A DNA stretch of 42,693 nucleotides from Theristus sp. LFF4_11 (lineage: Eukaryota; Nematoda; Chromadorea; Monhysterida; Xyalidae), in contig JASANC010000466.1 of the NCBI GenBank assembly GCA_030248135.1, positions 1 to 42,693 of the forward strand, written 5' to 3'. The notes beneath the pieces are model-generated. The model was not told the origin of the DNA. It saw only the letters and a list, made by a program, of their open reading frames with translations, and ran no database searches. Positions 1 through 11,900 of this stretch are shown piece by piece (within the stretch, counting starts at the first letter, position 1; every line of letters starts with the position of its first letter). The position numbers and the translations under genes were made by a program.

Positions 1-1307
1 AGCGAACACTTAAAACCAGGTGAAAACCCTGCGAACTTTTAAAAATACCCAATTTTTACCCAAAAACAAGGTCGGGGCGAAAAATTAACCCAAAGAGCAA
101 AATCTACGGATGAAATTACCCCAGGAAACATTTTTGTTCGACTGTGAAAGTGTCGCAGGTAAAAATTGAAAGGGCGAACACATGTTGATTACATACCTGA
201 AAAAAAAATACCAAGAAAAATAAGTAACACTGTTTTCAGAATAGGTTTTTCGTGTCTACAGCGTATGAAAAGTCGTCCGATGAAATTTTTTTCGCAACTC
301 AGAACACAACTTTGGGTGTTCGTTTCGTGTGCACAGAGCCAAGTTTGTGGCTTATACTATGCTCGCTGGAGGCAGCGAGCAAATTTGAAAAAAGCGCGCT
401 GGGGTATAACGGCTCATATTATGCGTGATGCGCTCTCCGCTCGCTGCGCTCGCTCGCGCATCCGCATGATAACTACTCTGGTTTTCAACTAAAGCTTTCG
501 GATTCGCTGCCCTACGGGGATATAGCGACCGCAGGCCACCGAAACCGAAATCGGGCTAAGATCACTGGTGCTCCCAGGACAGAGCGGGGCTTAGAGGCTG
601 TCCCCCTCACGTGGCGAGGGTATTGGTTCCACGGGATGGTGAGCCGTCCGTTCCACAATCCCACCGGAGTTTGGTACCTTCGGGTTTCCGAAATCGGTGG
701 GGGGCGTGCTTCAAATATATATATAAAAAAAGGCAATTGATGTTAGTTGGGATCGAGGTGTATCGTATGGATGGATGGACTATTTTTATAATCAAAAGTA
801 AAAAGTATTTTTGATTAAAAAATTAATAGAAAATAATCAGAGGGTATTGCTAAACGTAAAATCCTAACCAAAAACTGCTGGAACACCAAAGTTCCGAAAT
901 GAATGGTCGGTTCCGAATTGCAAACACCGAGAACAAGTGAAAACAGCGGCATGTTTTGAATTTTGGTCAAGATAAAATCAAAAAAACTTGACGACTTTGA
1001 AAGTTTACATAATATTTATGTCTACTACAGAGCAAAAATGACTTATTCTTCATTTTTGACTTTAATCAAAATTTCCAGTTTTTCAATCAACATTATAACC
1101 CTCCCGTTCTTCGTAAGTCAACCGTTCAGTCTCACCAATAGCTCATTGTGATCCGGGGATCAAATGCAACAAGCACATGCGATTCAGTTATACACAGAAA
1201 ACTTTGTTTTGGTTGGAAAAATCACGATACCAAGTTTGCAACTTATGTAAGCCTCGGCGTTTTTCTTGAAATGTTATGCTTCTCAAAGATAACAAAACAT
1301 CGGTAGG
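1..1307. other. Gene-free AT-rich stretch with a GC-rich structured island
   Basis: No exon-like coding signal was recognised. Around 358-465 there are short GC-rich inverted words built on gctcgctg and gcgctctccgctcgctgcg. Positions 512-700 form a GC-rich island with several short hairpins, for example GGACAG with CTGTCC near 577-602 and CCCTC with GAGGG near 603-619, followed by a run of TA dinucleotides near 715. The rest is A/T-rich. The small open frames here lack codon bias, splice context and recognisable motifs. Confidence 0.5.
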
Positions 1308-1497
1308 TGACAGTAGGGTTACGGGATTTTAAAAAAATTGAAACTTCTTCTACTTTGCTCTGAAAATTCGATTTATGGCATAATTTTTTGAAAGTTCAAA
1401 CGAAATTTTTTCCCAACTTCTTTTGTGTGCTTAGGTACAACATGTCATTATTTGGTCATTTTGACCGACGTACTCTATGTTTTTCGATAATTTTCGA

Positions 1498-2284
1498 CAG
1501 TCGAACTCCATAAAATGTGGAATCAGCTGATTGGTCGGTCGAGGGTAGGCTGCTCACACTCCGCACCCTTCTTTTTTCGTGGATCTGGATCTATTGAAAC
1601 GTGTTTCTTTTGAATGAGTGTAAATTTCCAGAACCTTTTTCATGTTAAAAATAAACTCAAAGGGTTGGAGAACTGCGAAATTCAGATTTTTTTATTCAAC
1701 AGCTCAAAATGCATTTTTATTGACGACAACGACGACGACGTCGTCGCTTAATTTTGGCCTGTGAACTGAAAGACAAAAGCCTGAAATAAGTGCGCTGTGT
1801 AGCCAACTGAAGGGGGTTTCATTCCCAGCTGACCGATCGACATGCGTCCGCAATTAAAAAAAATGCGTTCCGACTTCGCGGACGACGACGACACGACGAC
1901 GACTTTGCTTTCATCTTTCATTTTCACCGTTTTCAAGTTGTTTTTGGTAAGCTGCTGTGTTCATTTACTTGGTGCACGCAGCAAACCATACACAGCGCAC
2001 TCCTTTCAGGCTGTTGTCTTTCAGTTCACACGCAAAAATTAAGCGACGACGTCGTCGTCGTCGTCAAACAAAAAATACATTTTGAGCAAAAAATTCTGAA
2101 TTTTGCAGTCTCTAACATTTTCAGTTTATTTTTTAGCGTGAAAAGAGTGCTGGAAATTCACACTCATTCAAAAGAAACACGTTTCAATAGAATCCAGATC
2201 CACGAAAAAAGAAGGGTGCGGAGTGTGAGCAGCCTCCCCTCGGCCGACCAATCAGCTGATTCCACATTTTATTGAGTTCGACTG
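1498..2284. mobile_element. Palindromic MITE (787 bp) in repeat unit A
   Basis: Nearly the whole interval is one inverted repeat centred near 1893. The left end cagtcgaactccataaaatg matches the inverse of the right end cattttattgagttcgactg. Inner words also mirror: ccaatcagctgattcc, cactcattcaaaagaaacac, and the gacgacgtcgtc tracts at 1729-1748 and 2042-2065. The corresponding place in the third repeat unit (about 3858-3872) has no such insert, which supports a discrete insertion. There is no coding capacity. The target duplication could not be fixed, so the superfamily is not assigned. Confidence 0.65.
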
Positions 2285-2587
2285 TAGAGTCAATTTTTAG
2301 CGTTGAAATGACTTAACTGAATTGAAATATCGTTTCAGAAATCGTTTTTACCATATCACACGACCGTTTTTAGATACCCGATAACGTGGCCCGCATAGGG
2401 TTAGGGGCTTTGAAAAAAAATTTTTTTTTATTTTTTTTTGTTTTTTTTTAAATTAAATTTTTTTTTTCAAACTTAAAAAAAATTTGAAAAATTTTTCTTC
2501 TACTTTGCTCTGAAAATTCGATTTATGGCATAATTTTTTGACAGTTCAAACCAAATTTTCTTCCCAACTTCTTTGTGTGCTTAGGTA

Positions 2588-2864
2588 CCGTATGGCCGAA
2601 TAAATAAGGCAGCCCTTGTATTCTCCATCAAGGCGGGATCAGTCGCAAACTAGGAGTTGTGTTTTTCAAGAATGCCAAAATAATTCTCAATCGTGTGTAC
2701 AAGGGAGATAGAATGAACAGAAAGCACGAAGAATCAATATTAGTTTAAAAACACACATCAAATTTGACATTCAATTTGATTTCTGAAAGTCTTTTTCCTT
2801 TTATTCAAATTTCGCGCGCTCCTTGCACCCTGAAAAAAGCTGCCATGTTTAAACGGCCATTCCG
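2588..2864. mobile_element. TA-flanked MITE (277 bp) with TIR ccgtatggccg
   Basis: The ends are ccgtatggccgaataaa and tttaaacggccattccg, which are imperfect inverted repeats, and TA flanks both sides (2586-2587 and 2865-2866). The other two repeat units read straight through this point as cttaggtacaacatgtc (1434) and cttaggtaaatgtc (3805), so they act as empty sites. TA insertion suggests a Tc1/mariner-type non-autonomous element. A diverged relative lies near 28,027-28,209. Confidence 0.65.
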
Positions 2865-2908
2865 TACATGTCATTATTTGGTCATTTTGACCGACGTACC
2901 GACGTACG

Positions 2909-3603
2909 ATTCAGAAAAAATCATGTTTTTCATTGTTCAACGGTTTGTTTTCATTTATTTCATGCCGAAAAAAACATTCTAAATAAAAAACTACCAAATT
3001 CCAAAAATTTGCATTGGTCACAATGTAAAAAATGTTTTTTTTTGGTTGATTGACTGCGACGACGTCGTCTACGGTTTTTGGTTTAGTTTTTGCCTTTAGG
3101 CATGAAAAGAGCGTGCCGCCGCTGGCCGCTACTGTGTGTCCGAAGCACAGAGAAGAAGAACGCAGCAGGTGACAGTATTTATTGACAATGTGAACAATCT
3201 TTGAACAACAATGAATGGACATGGCGCACCCAATGAATCAATTGTTAAAAGCGGGATGAAAACCCTCGAAATCGTTGGAAGCAAGTTTTGTTATTTTGTT
3301 TGTTTGTTTTAAATTTGTTTTGAACACGCAGCAACGGCCAGCGGTACGTTTGAAAGCAAAAATTCTCGACGACGTCGTCGCCGTCAATCAACCAAAAAAA
3401 CGTCAGTTTACTAATTTTTTACCAATTCAAACGTTTGGAATTTTGTAGTTTTTGATTTAGAATTTTTTTCGGCATGAAAAAAAATGAAAACAAACCGCTG
3501 AACAACAAAAAAACATGATATTTTCTGAATCCCGTTCCCAGGGGTGCGGAGCGTGAGGAGCCGACCAATCATCGAGTTGCATATATTAGCGAGATAGACT
3601 GTA
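2909..3603. mobile_element. Diverged palindromic MITE in repeat unit B
   Basis: This is a second palindrome related to the element at 1498-2284. The left arm starts gattcagaaaaaatcatg and the right arm mirrors it around 3516-3532 (catgatattttctgaatc). Both arms carry gacgacgtcgtc (3058-3069 and 3368-3379), cggtttgttttcat and catgccgaaaaaa words in inverse order. The right flank (ggtgcggagcgtgaggagcc, then ccgaccaatca) resembles the right arm of the first palindrome, which suggests one family. The exact ends are uncertain. Confidence 0.5.
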
Positions 3604-4229
3604 TGTAGGCCAACCCGTAACACCACTAGGGTTAGGGGCTTTGAAAAAAATTTTTTTTAAATTTTTTTTTCGTTTTTTTTAAATTTGGATTTTTTTTTCA
3701 AAAAAAAATTGAAAACTTTTTCTTCTACTTTGCTCTGAAAATTCGATTTATGGCATGATTTTTTGAAAGTTCAAACCAAATTTTCTTCCCAACTTCTTTG
3801 TGTGCTTAGGTAAATGTCATTATTTGGTCATTTTGGCCGACGTACTCCATGTTTTTCGATTTGGATGACTTCTAGAGTCAATTTTTAGCGTTGAAATGAC
3901 TTAACTGAATTGAAATATCGTTTCAGAAATTGTTTTCTTGCAACTTAGAACATGTTTTTCAGTCGGTAGGCCATGAGATGAACATGATATCTTGTTGATT
4001 GGCGTATGTTATAGGTCTACAATGGAGTTGTGCGATATATTGTTAAACAATTTGAGCGGAGATGTTGGTTAATACCACATCACACGACCGTTTTTCAGAT
4101 ACCCGATAACATGGCCACATGTTAAAACTTGCGTGCTGAGCTAAACTAACGTGTTAAACTTGCGTCTGTCAGTTGCCCGCAACGTGATCGCGAAATCATG
4201 GTACGTGTTTTCGATACGATGATTTGAAG

Positions 4230-4761
4230 CAGTAGCGAAAGTGCGGGGGGGGGGGGTGGGGGGGGTCCGCCCCCCCCCCTCAGCCGAAAATCCTGCCCGT
4301 GCACGGGCAGATACCCGTGTACCCCCCTCCCCCCCCCTTTACCTCGACACGGGTACTAGACTCCCCCCCACCCCCCTCCGCGAGAAAACACGGGATCGCA
4401 CCCCCCCCGCACGGTGGTCAATCTCATCTCAATTTTTTCCAAAAATACCGTAATTTTTGCATTTTTCTTGACGTTTGTGTCTGTCCCTGCATAGATTTTG
4501 TTGGTTCTGACCAAACAAGCAGCTTGTTTGCACAAAATATTCTGTATTTTACAAGAATTTCTGTGTTTTTCTAAGGCAAAAATTTGGTATTACCCGTGCG
4601 ATCCCGTGCAACCTCACGAAATTTTTCTGCCAGTGCACCCCCCCCCTCAGGAAAATTTGCTGCCCGTGCACCCCCCCCCTCACCGAGAAGGCACCTGACC
4701 CCCCCCCCTCTAAAATTAGGCAAACACCCCCCCCTCACCCGAGGTCCCGCTTTCGCTACTG
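4230..4761. mobile_element. hAT-type MITE (532 bp) with 8-bp TSD atttgaag
   Basis: The terminal inverted repeats are cagtagcgaaag at the left and ctttcgctactg at the right. The perfect 8-bp direct repeat atttgaag lies on both sides (4222-4229 and 4762-4769). An 8-bp TSD and a CAG-starting TIR are typical of the hAT superfamily. The interior holds long G runs at the left and many C runs on both sides, and no transposase. The open frames through it are proline-rich artefacts of the C runs. Confidence 0.8.
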
Positions 4762-4833
4762 ATTTGAAGAGTGGGCTCTCGCCATGTGGCAGATAGCATA
4801 GCTGGTTGAACCTGAAAGTAAGTGTCTTGGGGG

Positions 4834-5315
4834 CATAGTTGTTCTAGGGGGGGGGGGGCCTGGGGGGGCCGGCCCGGCCCCCCCCAAAAAATTTTCGAAT
4901 CTATCTCTATCAGACAGGTTTTTTCGGCTCAGCTATTATCTATCTAAAAAAATTTCTCAGCCAGCTATCTATCTGAAAATTTTTGCCTTCGAAGACATAA
5001 AATGAGTCAATTTTTGCCCAAAATTGACCATTTTTGCTTGTAATTCTTGAAAGTTTCGCTAATTTTAGGTAAAATACGCGTTAATACTTGATTTTTAGTG
5101 TATTTTTTGCATTATTTTGCTGTTTTTATAGCTTTTTAGCGTTTTAGCTATCTATCTATCAAATTTCAAAATTTTGACCGGCCCCCCCAAAGTCACATGC
5201 CCCCCCCCCGCGGCCCCCCCCAAAATTTTCCAGCTATCTAACTAACTGCAAAATTTGCACCAGCTATCTATACCGGCCCCCCCCCCCCCAACCCCTCGGC
5301 TCTGGAACAACTATG
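4834..5315. mobile_element. hAT-type MITE (482 bp) with 8-bp TSD cttggggg
   Basis: The element starts catagttgttctag and ends ctctggaacaactatg, an inverted repeat of about 14 bp. It is flanked by cttggggg at 4826-4833 and 5316-5323, a perfect 8-bp duplication. Long G runs (4848-4869) and C runs (5186-5220, 5277-5290) sit subterminally, with repeated ctatctatc words between them. It is a different family from the hAT MITE immediately upstream. There is no coding capacity. Confidence 0.8.
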
Positions 5316-5989
5316 CTTGGGGGGGCGACCGGGTCGACAGGGGTTGCCGACTTAGCTACAGCAAACAGGAATTTTTGAACACAGTCAAATTTTGGTAATT
5401 TTCTAAAGAGGAACCACTAAGAACGGTTCAATATTCAAGTACACGTGAATAATTGCTCTGTTTTACTGTTGAAAATGCAACTTTCCCTCTATGAAATGGA
5501 CATAATTTCAATAAAACACGATTTTCGCTCTTATAGTTTCCCGGATCGTTCTGAAAATAGTCTAGATGAACTCAGCTCGACGAGACGCTTCGAACGAACC
5601 TAACTTGTAAAAAAAAAAATTTTTAATTTTTTTTTAATTTAAAAAAAAATCGGATTTTTCCCCCTAACCCTAAACACCACCACCACAAATACAAAAAGAA
5701 AATTTTGATGAACTTTCCAAAAATTGTGCCAAAACAAAACTGACGTTTTCAATTTTCATTTTCATAGCATACTCGGGAAAATTTTTCGTTCAAAAATTGG
5801 CAGATGAACATGAACTTGATTGCTAAAATACTTCTCACCATCACCGCACACACACAACATCAAGTTCAACAGTTCAATCAACATTCAAAATTTATTTCAA
5901 CACGTACTTCATTCAGATTTTTTAACAGGTTATTCAAGTTGACTCTGTTTCGGGATTCGCTTTCTGATCACTGAAAAGTACAACAAACA
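5316..5989 (+). other. Upstream region and probable 5' leader of the kinase gene
   Basis: AT-rich DNA with A/T homopolymers near 5610-5656 and a short ccctaaccctaaac word near 5662. No TATA box is convincing. Acceptor-like strings (cattcag at about 5910-5916 and tttttaacag at about 5919-5929) lie 60-80 bp before the kinase ATG. They could be a 5'-UTR splice acceptor or a trans-splice site. Confidence 0.35.
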
Positions 5990-8900
5990 ATGCCACTGGC
6001 CGGATTGTTCGGTGGCGGCGACAAACGCAAGACGCACAGCAGCGCAGGTGGTGGCACAATTGGATCGGTGCACCATGAAAAAGAGCTGAAGAACCAACAG
6101 TTTCGTGTTGGATCCGGAAAAGCTCACGTGGACGTAGTGGTGGAGAAAAAATTGGCTGAAGGTGCGCTCTTTTGCTTTGTCGTTTCACGGTATATTTGTT
6201 GTGTTTTTAACATTTTTTGGTAGAGTGAGAAAGACTCGTTGATTTTGTACTGGTGGTTCTTCCTGTACGATTGATGAACAAATGACGTACGAGGTACTCC
6301 TTTAAAATTCGTGCGCGCTCAAAGTTCTTCGCAGCACTTTGATTTATGGCTCAAATGAAATGAAAGCCCTCGTTCCACTGAGTAGCTGTGTGTTTGTGTG
6401 GCTTTTTGAAATGCGACTTTTTCTGAAAGTTATTCAATTTTTAAACTTTATCTTCAATGCGTTTTGCGGCACACGCCTGCATTTGATTTTAACACTCCTT
6501 TTTATCAGCGCGCTGCGATGATTTTTGAGCTGACCCATGTTTTACAGGAGTACCGACGTTCGATTCTGATTCGCTCACAGACATTCCATTATGTTTTAAG
6601 TGAGACGTCCATCGCCCACAATCTTGAACTGCACCAAGTTTCTGTGATTCTGGTTCAGCCCAAACTCCCATTCTGTTTCGCAGGCGGTTTCGCGATCGTG
6701 TACAAAGTGCGCCGCACGTCCGACGGGCGTGAGTTTGCGCTGAAGCGGCAATATGTGAACGCAGACGACGAGCGCCACGTGGACGCGTGCAGACGCGAGG
6801 CGAAAATTGTGGTGCGTCCGTCGTTTTGTTGCACTGTTCAATGGACGAATTCATGGTCGTGCTTGTTTTCAGTGTGAGCTTTCGTTTCACAAGAACATCA
6901 TTTCGTTTGTCGCATCGAGTTTCGATCGACGCGGCGACGCCTATGAGTACATGCTGCTTACTGAGTATTACCCTTGTGAGTTGTTCATGAACAGTTTGTC
7001 AAAAAAGCCGTTTCACCTGCAATTTGTTTTCGTTCACTGTGCTTTGTTCTCGTTTTGTTTTGTTTTTTTTTGTTTCGTTTGTTCTCCAGCATTGAAACAG
7101 TGAAGCAAACGCTTTTACATTTGCAGACAGCGTGCTGCAGCTGATGAACGACCGTCTCGTCAACCAACAGCATTTATCGATCGCGGAGGTGCTCGCGATC
7201 ATGTGCGACATGTGCGAGGCTGTCTCGCAGCTGCACCACCACAAACCATCGCCAATTATACATCGTGATTTAAAAGTACGCACGCCGCGTTCTCGTCTTG
7301 TGCACCACCATGCGTTGTTTTCTTTTGTGTCTCAATCCGTATTTTCTGCTTTTTTTCAAAAAAACAGGTGGAAAACATCCTGATCGACCGCCGCCGGCCC
7401 GGCCTGAATTTTGTGCTGTGCGATTTCGGCAGTGCCACAATGAAGGTGGATTGAGTTTTGAATTGAATAGCGAATTCTTTGATAATTGGTATTTAGGAGC
7501 AGCTTTCTTTTCACGTTTGCTCACAGAGCCTTTCTTTCACTTTGCTTCCCTAAAATTGCAGCAACTTTCCGTCGAACAGCACGGTCGGCCGGCGGTCGAG
7601 GAAGAAATCCTGAAATACACGACGCTCAGCTACAGGGCGCCGGAAATGATTGATCTGTACACTAACTATGTGATTTGGCTGCCCTCCGATATTTGGGTGA
7701 GTTCACTTTGGAAAAAACGCTGTCAATATTACCGTTCATTCGCACGCACACAAAAATATTTTTGTTTCGCAGGCAATGGGTGTCATGCTGTACAAGCTGT
7801 GCTACTTTAGTCTGCCGTTTGGCGAGTCCGCATTGGCCATTCAAAACGGCTCCGTTACGTTCCCCGATCAACCAGACTTTCCCATCGAGATCAAAGCCAT
7901 GATTCGTATGTTTCTATGTTCAAACGACTTTTGTTGTGGTTGCTATGCTGGAGGTATCTACTAGGCACACTTGTGTCGTGTCAAAAGACGATATTAGTGG
8001 CACTTTATGAAATGTTTAGTTGCAAATCAAGCAGTTTGAACAATCGCTTGCAGGCTACATGCTGGAGCCGGACCCATTGAAGCGACCGGACATCTACCAA
8101 ATTTCCGTGGTTGCGTTTCACCTGTGTGGCAGGCATCCTTGTCCGGTCACCAACGTCAATGTTGGTTTTTGTGCCAATCAATCACTGTGTATTGGCTTTG
8201 ACAGTTGCGTTGAAGGTGAACGGAATTTTTATTGGCTTTCAGCGTGTCCACCCACCGACGGCGGCACAAATCGTAGATGGGCTGCACAAACACGAGAAAC
8301 GCTTGCAGGAGATCATCAGCGCTACGGCTGCGTGCGTTTGCGTGGTTGTTGATTAAAATTTAAAATTCATTTAAAATTTAAATTATAATGTTTAAAAGAA
8401 ATTCGTTTCGGACAATCGTGTTTCCCGTCCAGACACTATAGACTTCGTGCAAACTCCCCTGAAGTGCAGTACAGTCAAGCTGTTGGGTGCATGTAACTGT
8501 GCAACTCAGCACATTTGAATGCGGCATGCTGATGTGGTCGTCCAGCTGATTGACCGCTTCACTAAGCCCAAATTCAAGAAGAGCAGCCGGCAGCATCAGT
8601 TGATGTGGTTGCGTGTGACTTTCAGTTGGACTGATATTCTTGTGCCTCTGTCATTGTTGTGCAGTGGCGTGCAGCAGACGGGCAACGGCGCGTCGTCGGC
8701 GGTGAGCCCGAGCACGGACGCGCAGGTGCACGCGCCGACGCAAACGTCCGTTGCGCCACGGCTGCGGCCGAAGGGCAAGGAGATACCGCTGCAGCAGACG
8801 CCCTTGCCGCCGCCGGCCTCCTCCGGCTCCGGTGCGAACTCGCCGCAGTTGACGCGATCGCCGCCACAGCCACAGCACCATGACAACAATGCTGCGATCG

Positions 8901-11900
8901 CAACGGACGCCGTCGAGCACATGAATTTCGAGCATGCCACCGATCGGGTGCAGCCGTTCCCGCGACCGCAGGATCTCGGATTCTGTGATCTCGGTTCGTG
9001 TGGACGCGGAGCGAGTTTTTGTTGGATGTTGAAGCGTCTGCGGGGTGGGGGACAAGGCCAAATACACCTGAATACGCGGTCAGTGTTTGCCGTTTGCGGA
9101 CACCACGTGGCTAGGGATGGATCCGGCAAATTTGCCGGAATCCGGGCCGGATCCGGCAAAAGCCCATTCCGGCCGGGCCGGATCCGGCAAAAATTGCCGG
9201 AATCCGGACCGGAATGGCCTTTTTATGTCTAAAAAACATCTACGCACATTTCGTCGCTTCTTCATCACATTTTCAGCATAAAACAGCACAGACACAGAAA
9301 CAAAGTCAGCAAGACACAGCATATAAACCAACCAAAAAGTACAACAACAACAATTGATAAAATTCACATCGCATAGGGATAATCAAGTGCTGGCAACACT
9401 CCATTCAGAAACATGACCTTTTCGGCGTTCGGAGTTGACAGACGAGATCGGCTGTACACAAACTGCCTGGCTTCAGAGAACATTCGTTCGTTTGCCACGC
9501 TTGTTAATAGCGGTGCCAGGTATCTGCGCGCGATTGTCGATAGTTTGGGGTATTTAGACGAGTTCAGCCGCCAAAAGTCTAGCATTAGATCACTTTTGTC
9601 CGGTTCGTCGATAAAATCATCCGACTCGTACATATTCATTTCGCCGCGCAGTTCGTCATCAAGACTGGATTCGCCTGACGGGTTGCGCGGTCGCGCAGCG
9701 TGAAACTCAATGCCTCCGTAGAGGCCAGTCGATTTCTTTTTTTGGTTCGGGCTCGCGTTCACTTTCGTCATCGTCGTTGTTCGCGATCTCGGATGTATCG
9801 TCGCAGTTTGTGGGCGTCTCCGGTCGTTTCAAGATTTTCTTTGCAATGTGAAGTAGTTCACAACGAATCGCGCCTTCATTTTCGAAGACGACTGCAGTAT
9901 TCTTGAATCGCGGATCAACGTACGTGGCCATGATGTTGGATTCGTTGTGGAAACGCGCACGGAAGCGTGTGTCGATGCTGGTCAGCAGCGTTTTTTTCGT
10001 CGTACCAATGCCACTCGCATCGACTTGTTCGATGCGCTGCTTCAGTGCGCAAACGGCGGGCAACACCATTGAAATGGATTCGTCGTCTCATGGATTCGTC
10101 GTTGGGGGGGGGGTCTATCTGGTTTTAGGGGATCACGGCACCCCCGCACACCCACGGTAACACACGTCGCTAAAAGCGCTGGTGTTCTGGGGCTCACAAA
10201 AAGCAACTGTTTGACAGCTAACTGAATATGACTAACGAAAATGGCTGATTTAAAAAAAAACCTGCTATTGTTCATCAACAACGTCGGCCAAAAGCTGGCA
10301 GCCATGTTTTTAAAGTGGACGATGCTGCACATAAGTTTACCACTCAAGACAAAAGCAGTGAACCATTTACCATTGAACAGAACACTAAACTAAAGCAACG
10401 CTCACTGATCACATGTCAAATGCACAACAACAAAACCAACAAAGCACCGAAACAAATTTGTCAAACCATTGAACAGGTATGAAACGGAGGAATCAACTTG
10501 TTAATTCGCGGGTCTCGGCCATTCCGGCCGGATCCGGCCGGATCCGGCAAAATTGCGCCGGAATCCGGACCGGATCCGGATCCAATTTTAGGAGCCGGAA
10601 TCCGGACCGGAACCGGCTCCATCCCTACACGTGGCGTGACACTTTTCGCATACACGCGTGCCGACAACTCAAAACCACACAGCTGATTACGCAGCAGTGT
10701 GCCACAATGCAACATCACCTCGCACTGAGACAACACCGAATTGCAGAGGCTCCATCGGGCGGCGCGAGCAGTTCACGGACGTCCAGCAACCTGCCGTCCT
10801 CGTCCTCGACGACCACAACGGCCAGCAGCTCGCAGGCGCCCACCTACGCCACCCATCAGCCACGCAATCCATTCGCCGACGACTCGCCGTTCGTGCCACC
10901 CGTGGAGCCTCGATCGCCCTGCTCAACCACCGGCGTCGTCGCAGCGGTGCCCGTGATCACAGGTGATCACTCAACCATTCCTGACCAGACCTTTATTCAT
11001 CGGGTTTTAATTTCGAGGCTGCTTACTTCGATAAAACTTTTAGCTAGAACAGAACTGGGGACTGCTACAAATTTTGAACTTGTCTACAAAAAGTGAACTG
11101 ATGCGATTTCAGCGAGTGCACCACAGCTGCCACTGGCGGTCGGGGCGCGCATTTCAGTGGATGAACTCGGCGCAGGCGACATCGCTGGTCCGGTGACGTT
11201 CGGGGGCCTTGCAATGCCACCAGCCGCGCACGCCAGGGGCCACAGGAGAAATGTCTCGGACACCACCGGCACCGGCATCTTGGTCGACTCGAATCGCCCG
11301 AGTGCTTTCCGGTGACTTTTCTCGCTGTTTGTTGGTTTGTTGTGGCTGCACCATCGATGCCTAAAACTCGAAGGTGCCAAAATGCAGTATTTTGGCGTAA
11401 AGGCGATAGATGCTGAGTGTTCTGTTCCGTGAACAAATGCCCTCACCATGAAAAGGATTCTATTTGTCAGCTAATTCAGTGAGAGTAAAGCAGTTCTTAA
11501 TTCTTCACTAAAAAAATTTGGACTGGTTATAAACGTTGACCAATAGCACTGCAACACAAAAGAAATAATGTTCATTTGCACAATTGGTCGTTTTGTTCAC
11601 AGGCCGTATCGGTCCGAAGCACCTGAGCTCCCAAACCGCCATCACACGATCGGTATCACGCCACACGCAAGCACGTCAGGGCAGGTGAGTGAAACTTGAG
11701 ACTTGTGTCGCAGTGGTTTGTCCACCGGTTTTTGTTGGGAATTTTAGGCGATGTTTTTAGCCAGGGCTAACCCAGAAAAGCGTACAGAACGCCGTCGAGT
11801 AGAGTGCCCATCAAGCTTTCTCTGTCATTAAGTGCCTGCCCTCTACACCATTCAGCGGCGCTCGATCCCCCGAACGCACAGACAAGAGTCTAACACGCTA

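Larger units (their letters stand above)
1308..4112 (+). repeat. Three-unit direct repeat array
   Basis: A core of about 93 bp (ttcttctactttgctctgaa through gtgtgcttaggta) occurs three times in direct orientation, at 1344-1437, 2495-2587 and 3720-3811. Each copy is preceded by an A/T run and, further up, by a gggtta word (1316, 2397, 3630). A second shared word, atgtcattatttggtcattt, follows each core at 1441, 2868 and 3813. A third, tagagtcaatttttagcgtt, recurs at 2286 and 3872; the second of these copies carries about 140 extra bases (3943-4079) before the common cacacgaccgtttt. The units are about 1.1-1.2 kb long and differ mainly by elements inserted into them. Confidence 0.7.

Noticed and set aside
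4241..4796. Proline-rich open frames
   Set aside because: They arise from C homopolymers inside a MITE bounded by TIRs and an 8-bp TSD.
5660..5680. Telomere-like ccctaaccctaaac
   Set aside because: Only two repeat units occur, next to an A/T run; too short to be a telomeric tract.
8596..9159. 187-codon minus-strand open frame antisense to kinase exon 10
   Set aside because: It is the shadow of a GC-rich coding exon and runs on into the hAT transposon; no domain, and the sense frame carries conserved AAK1-type motifs.
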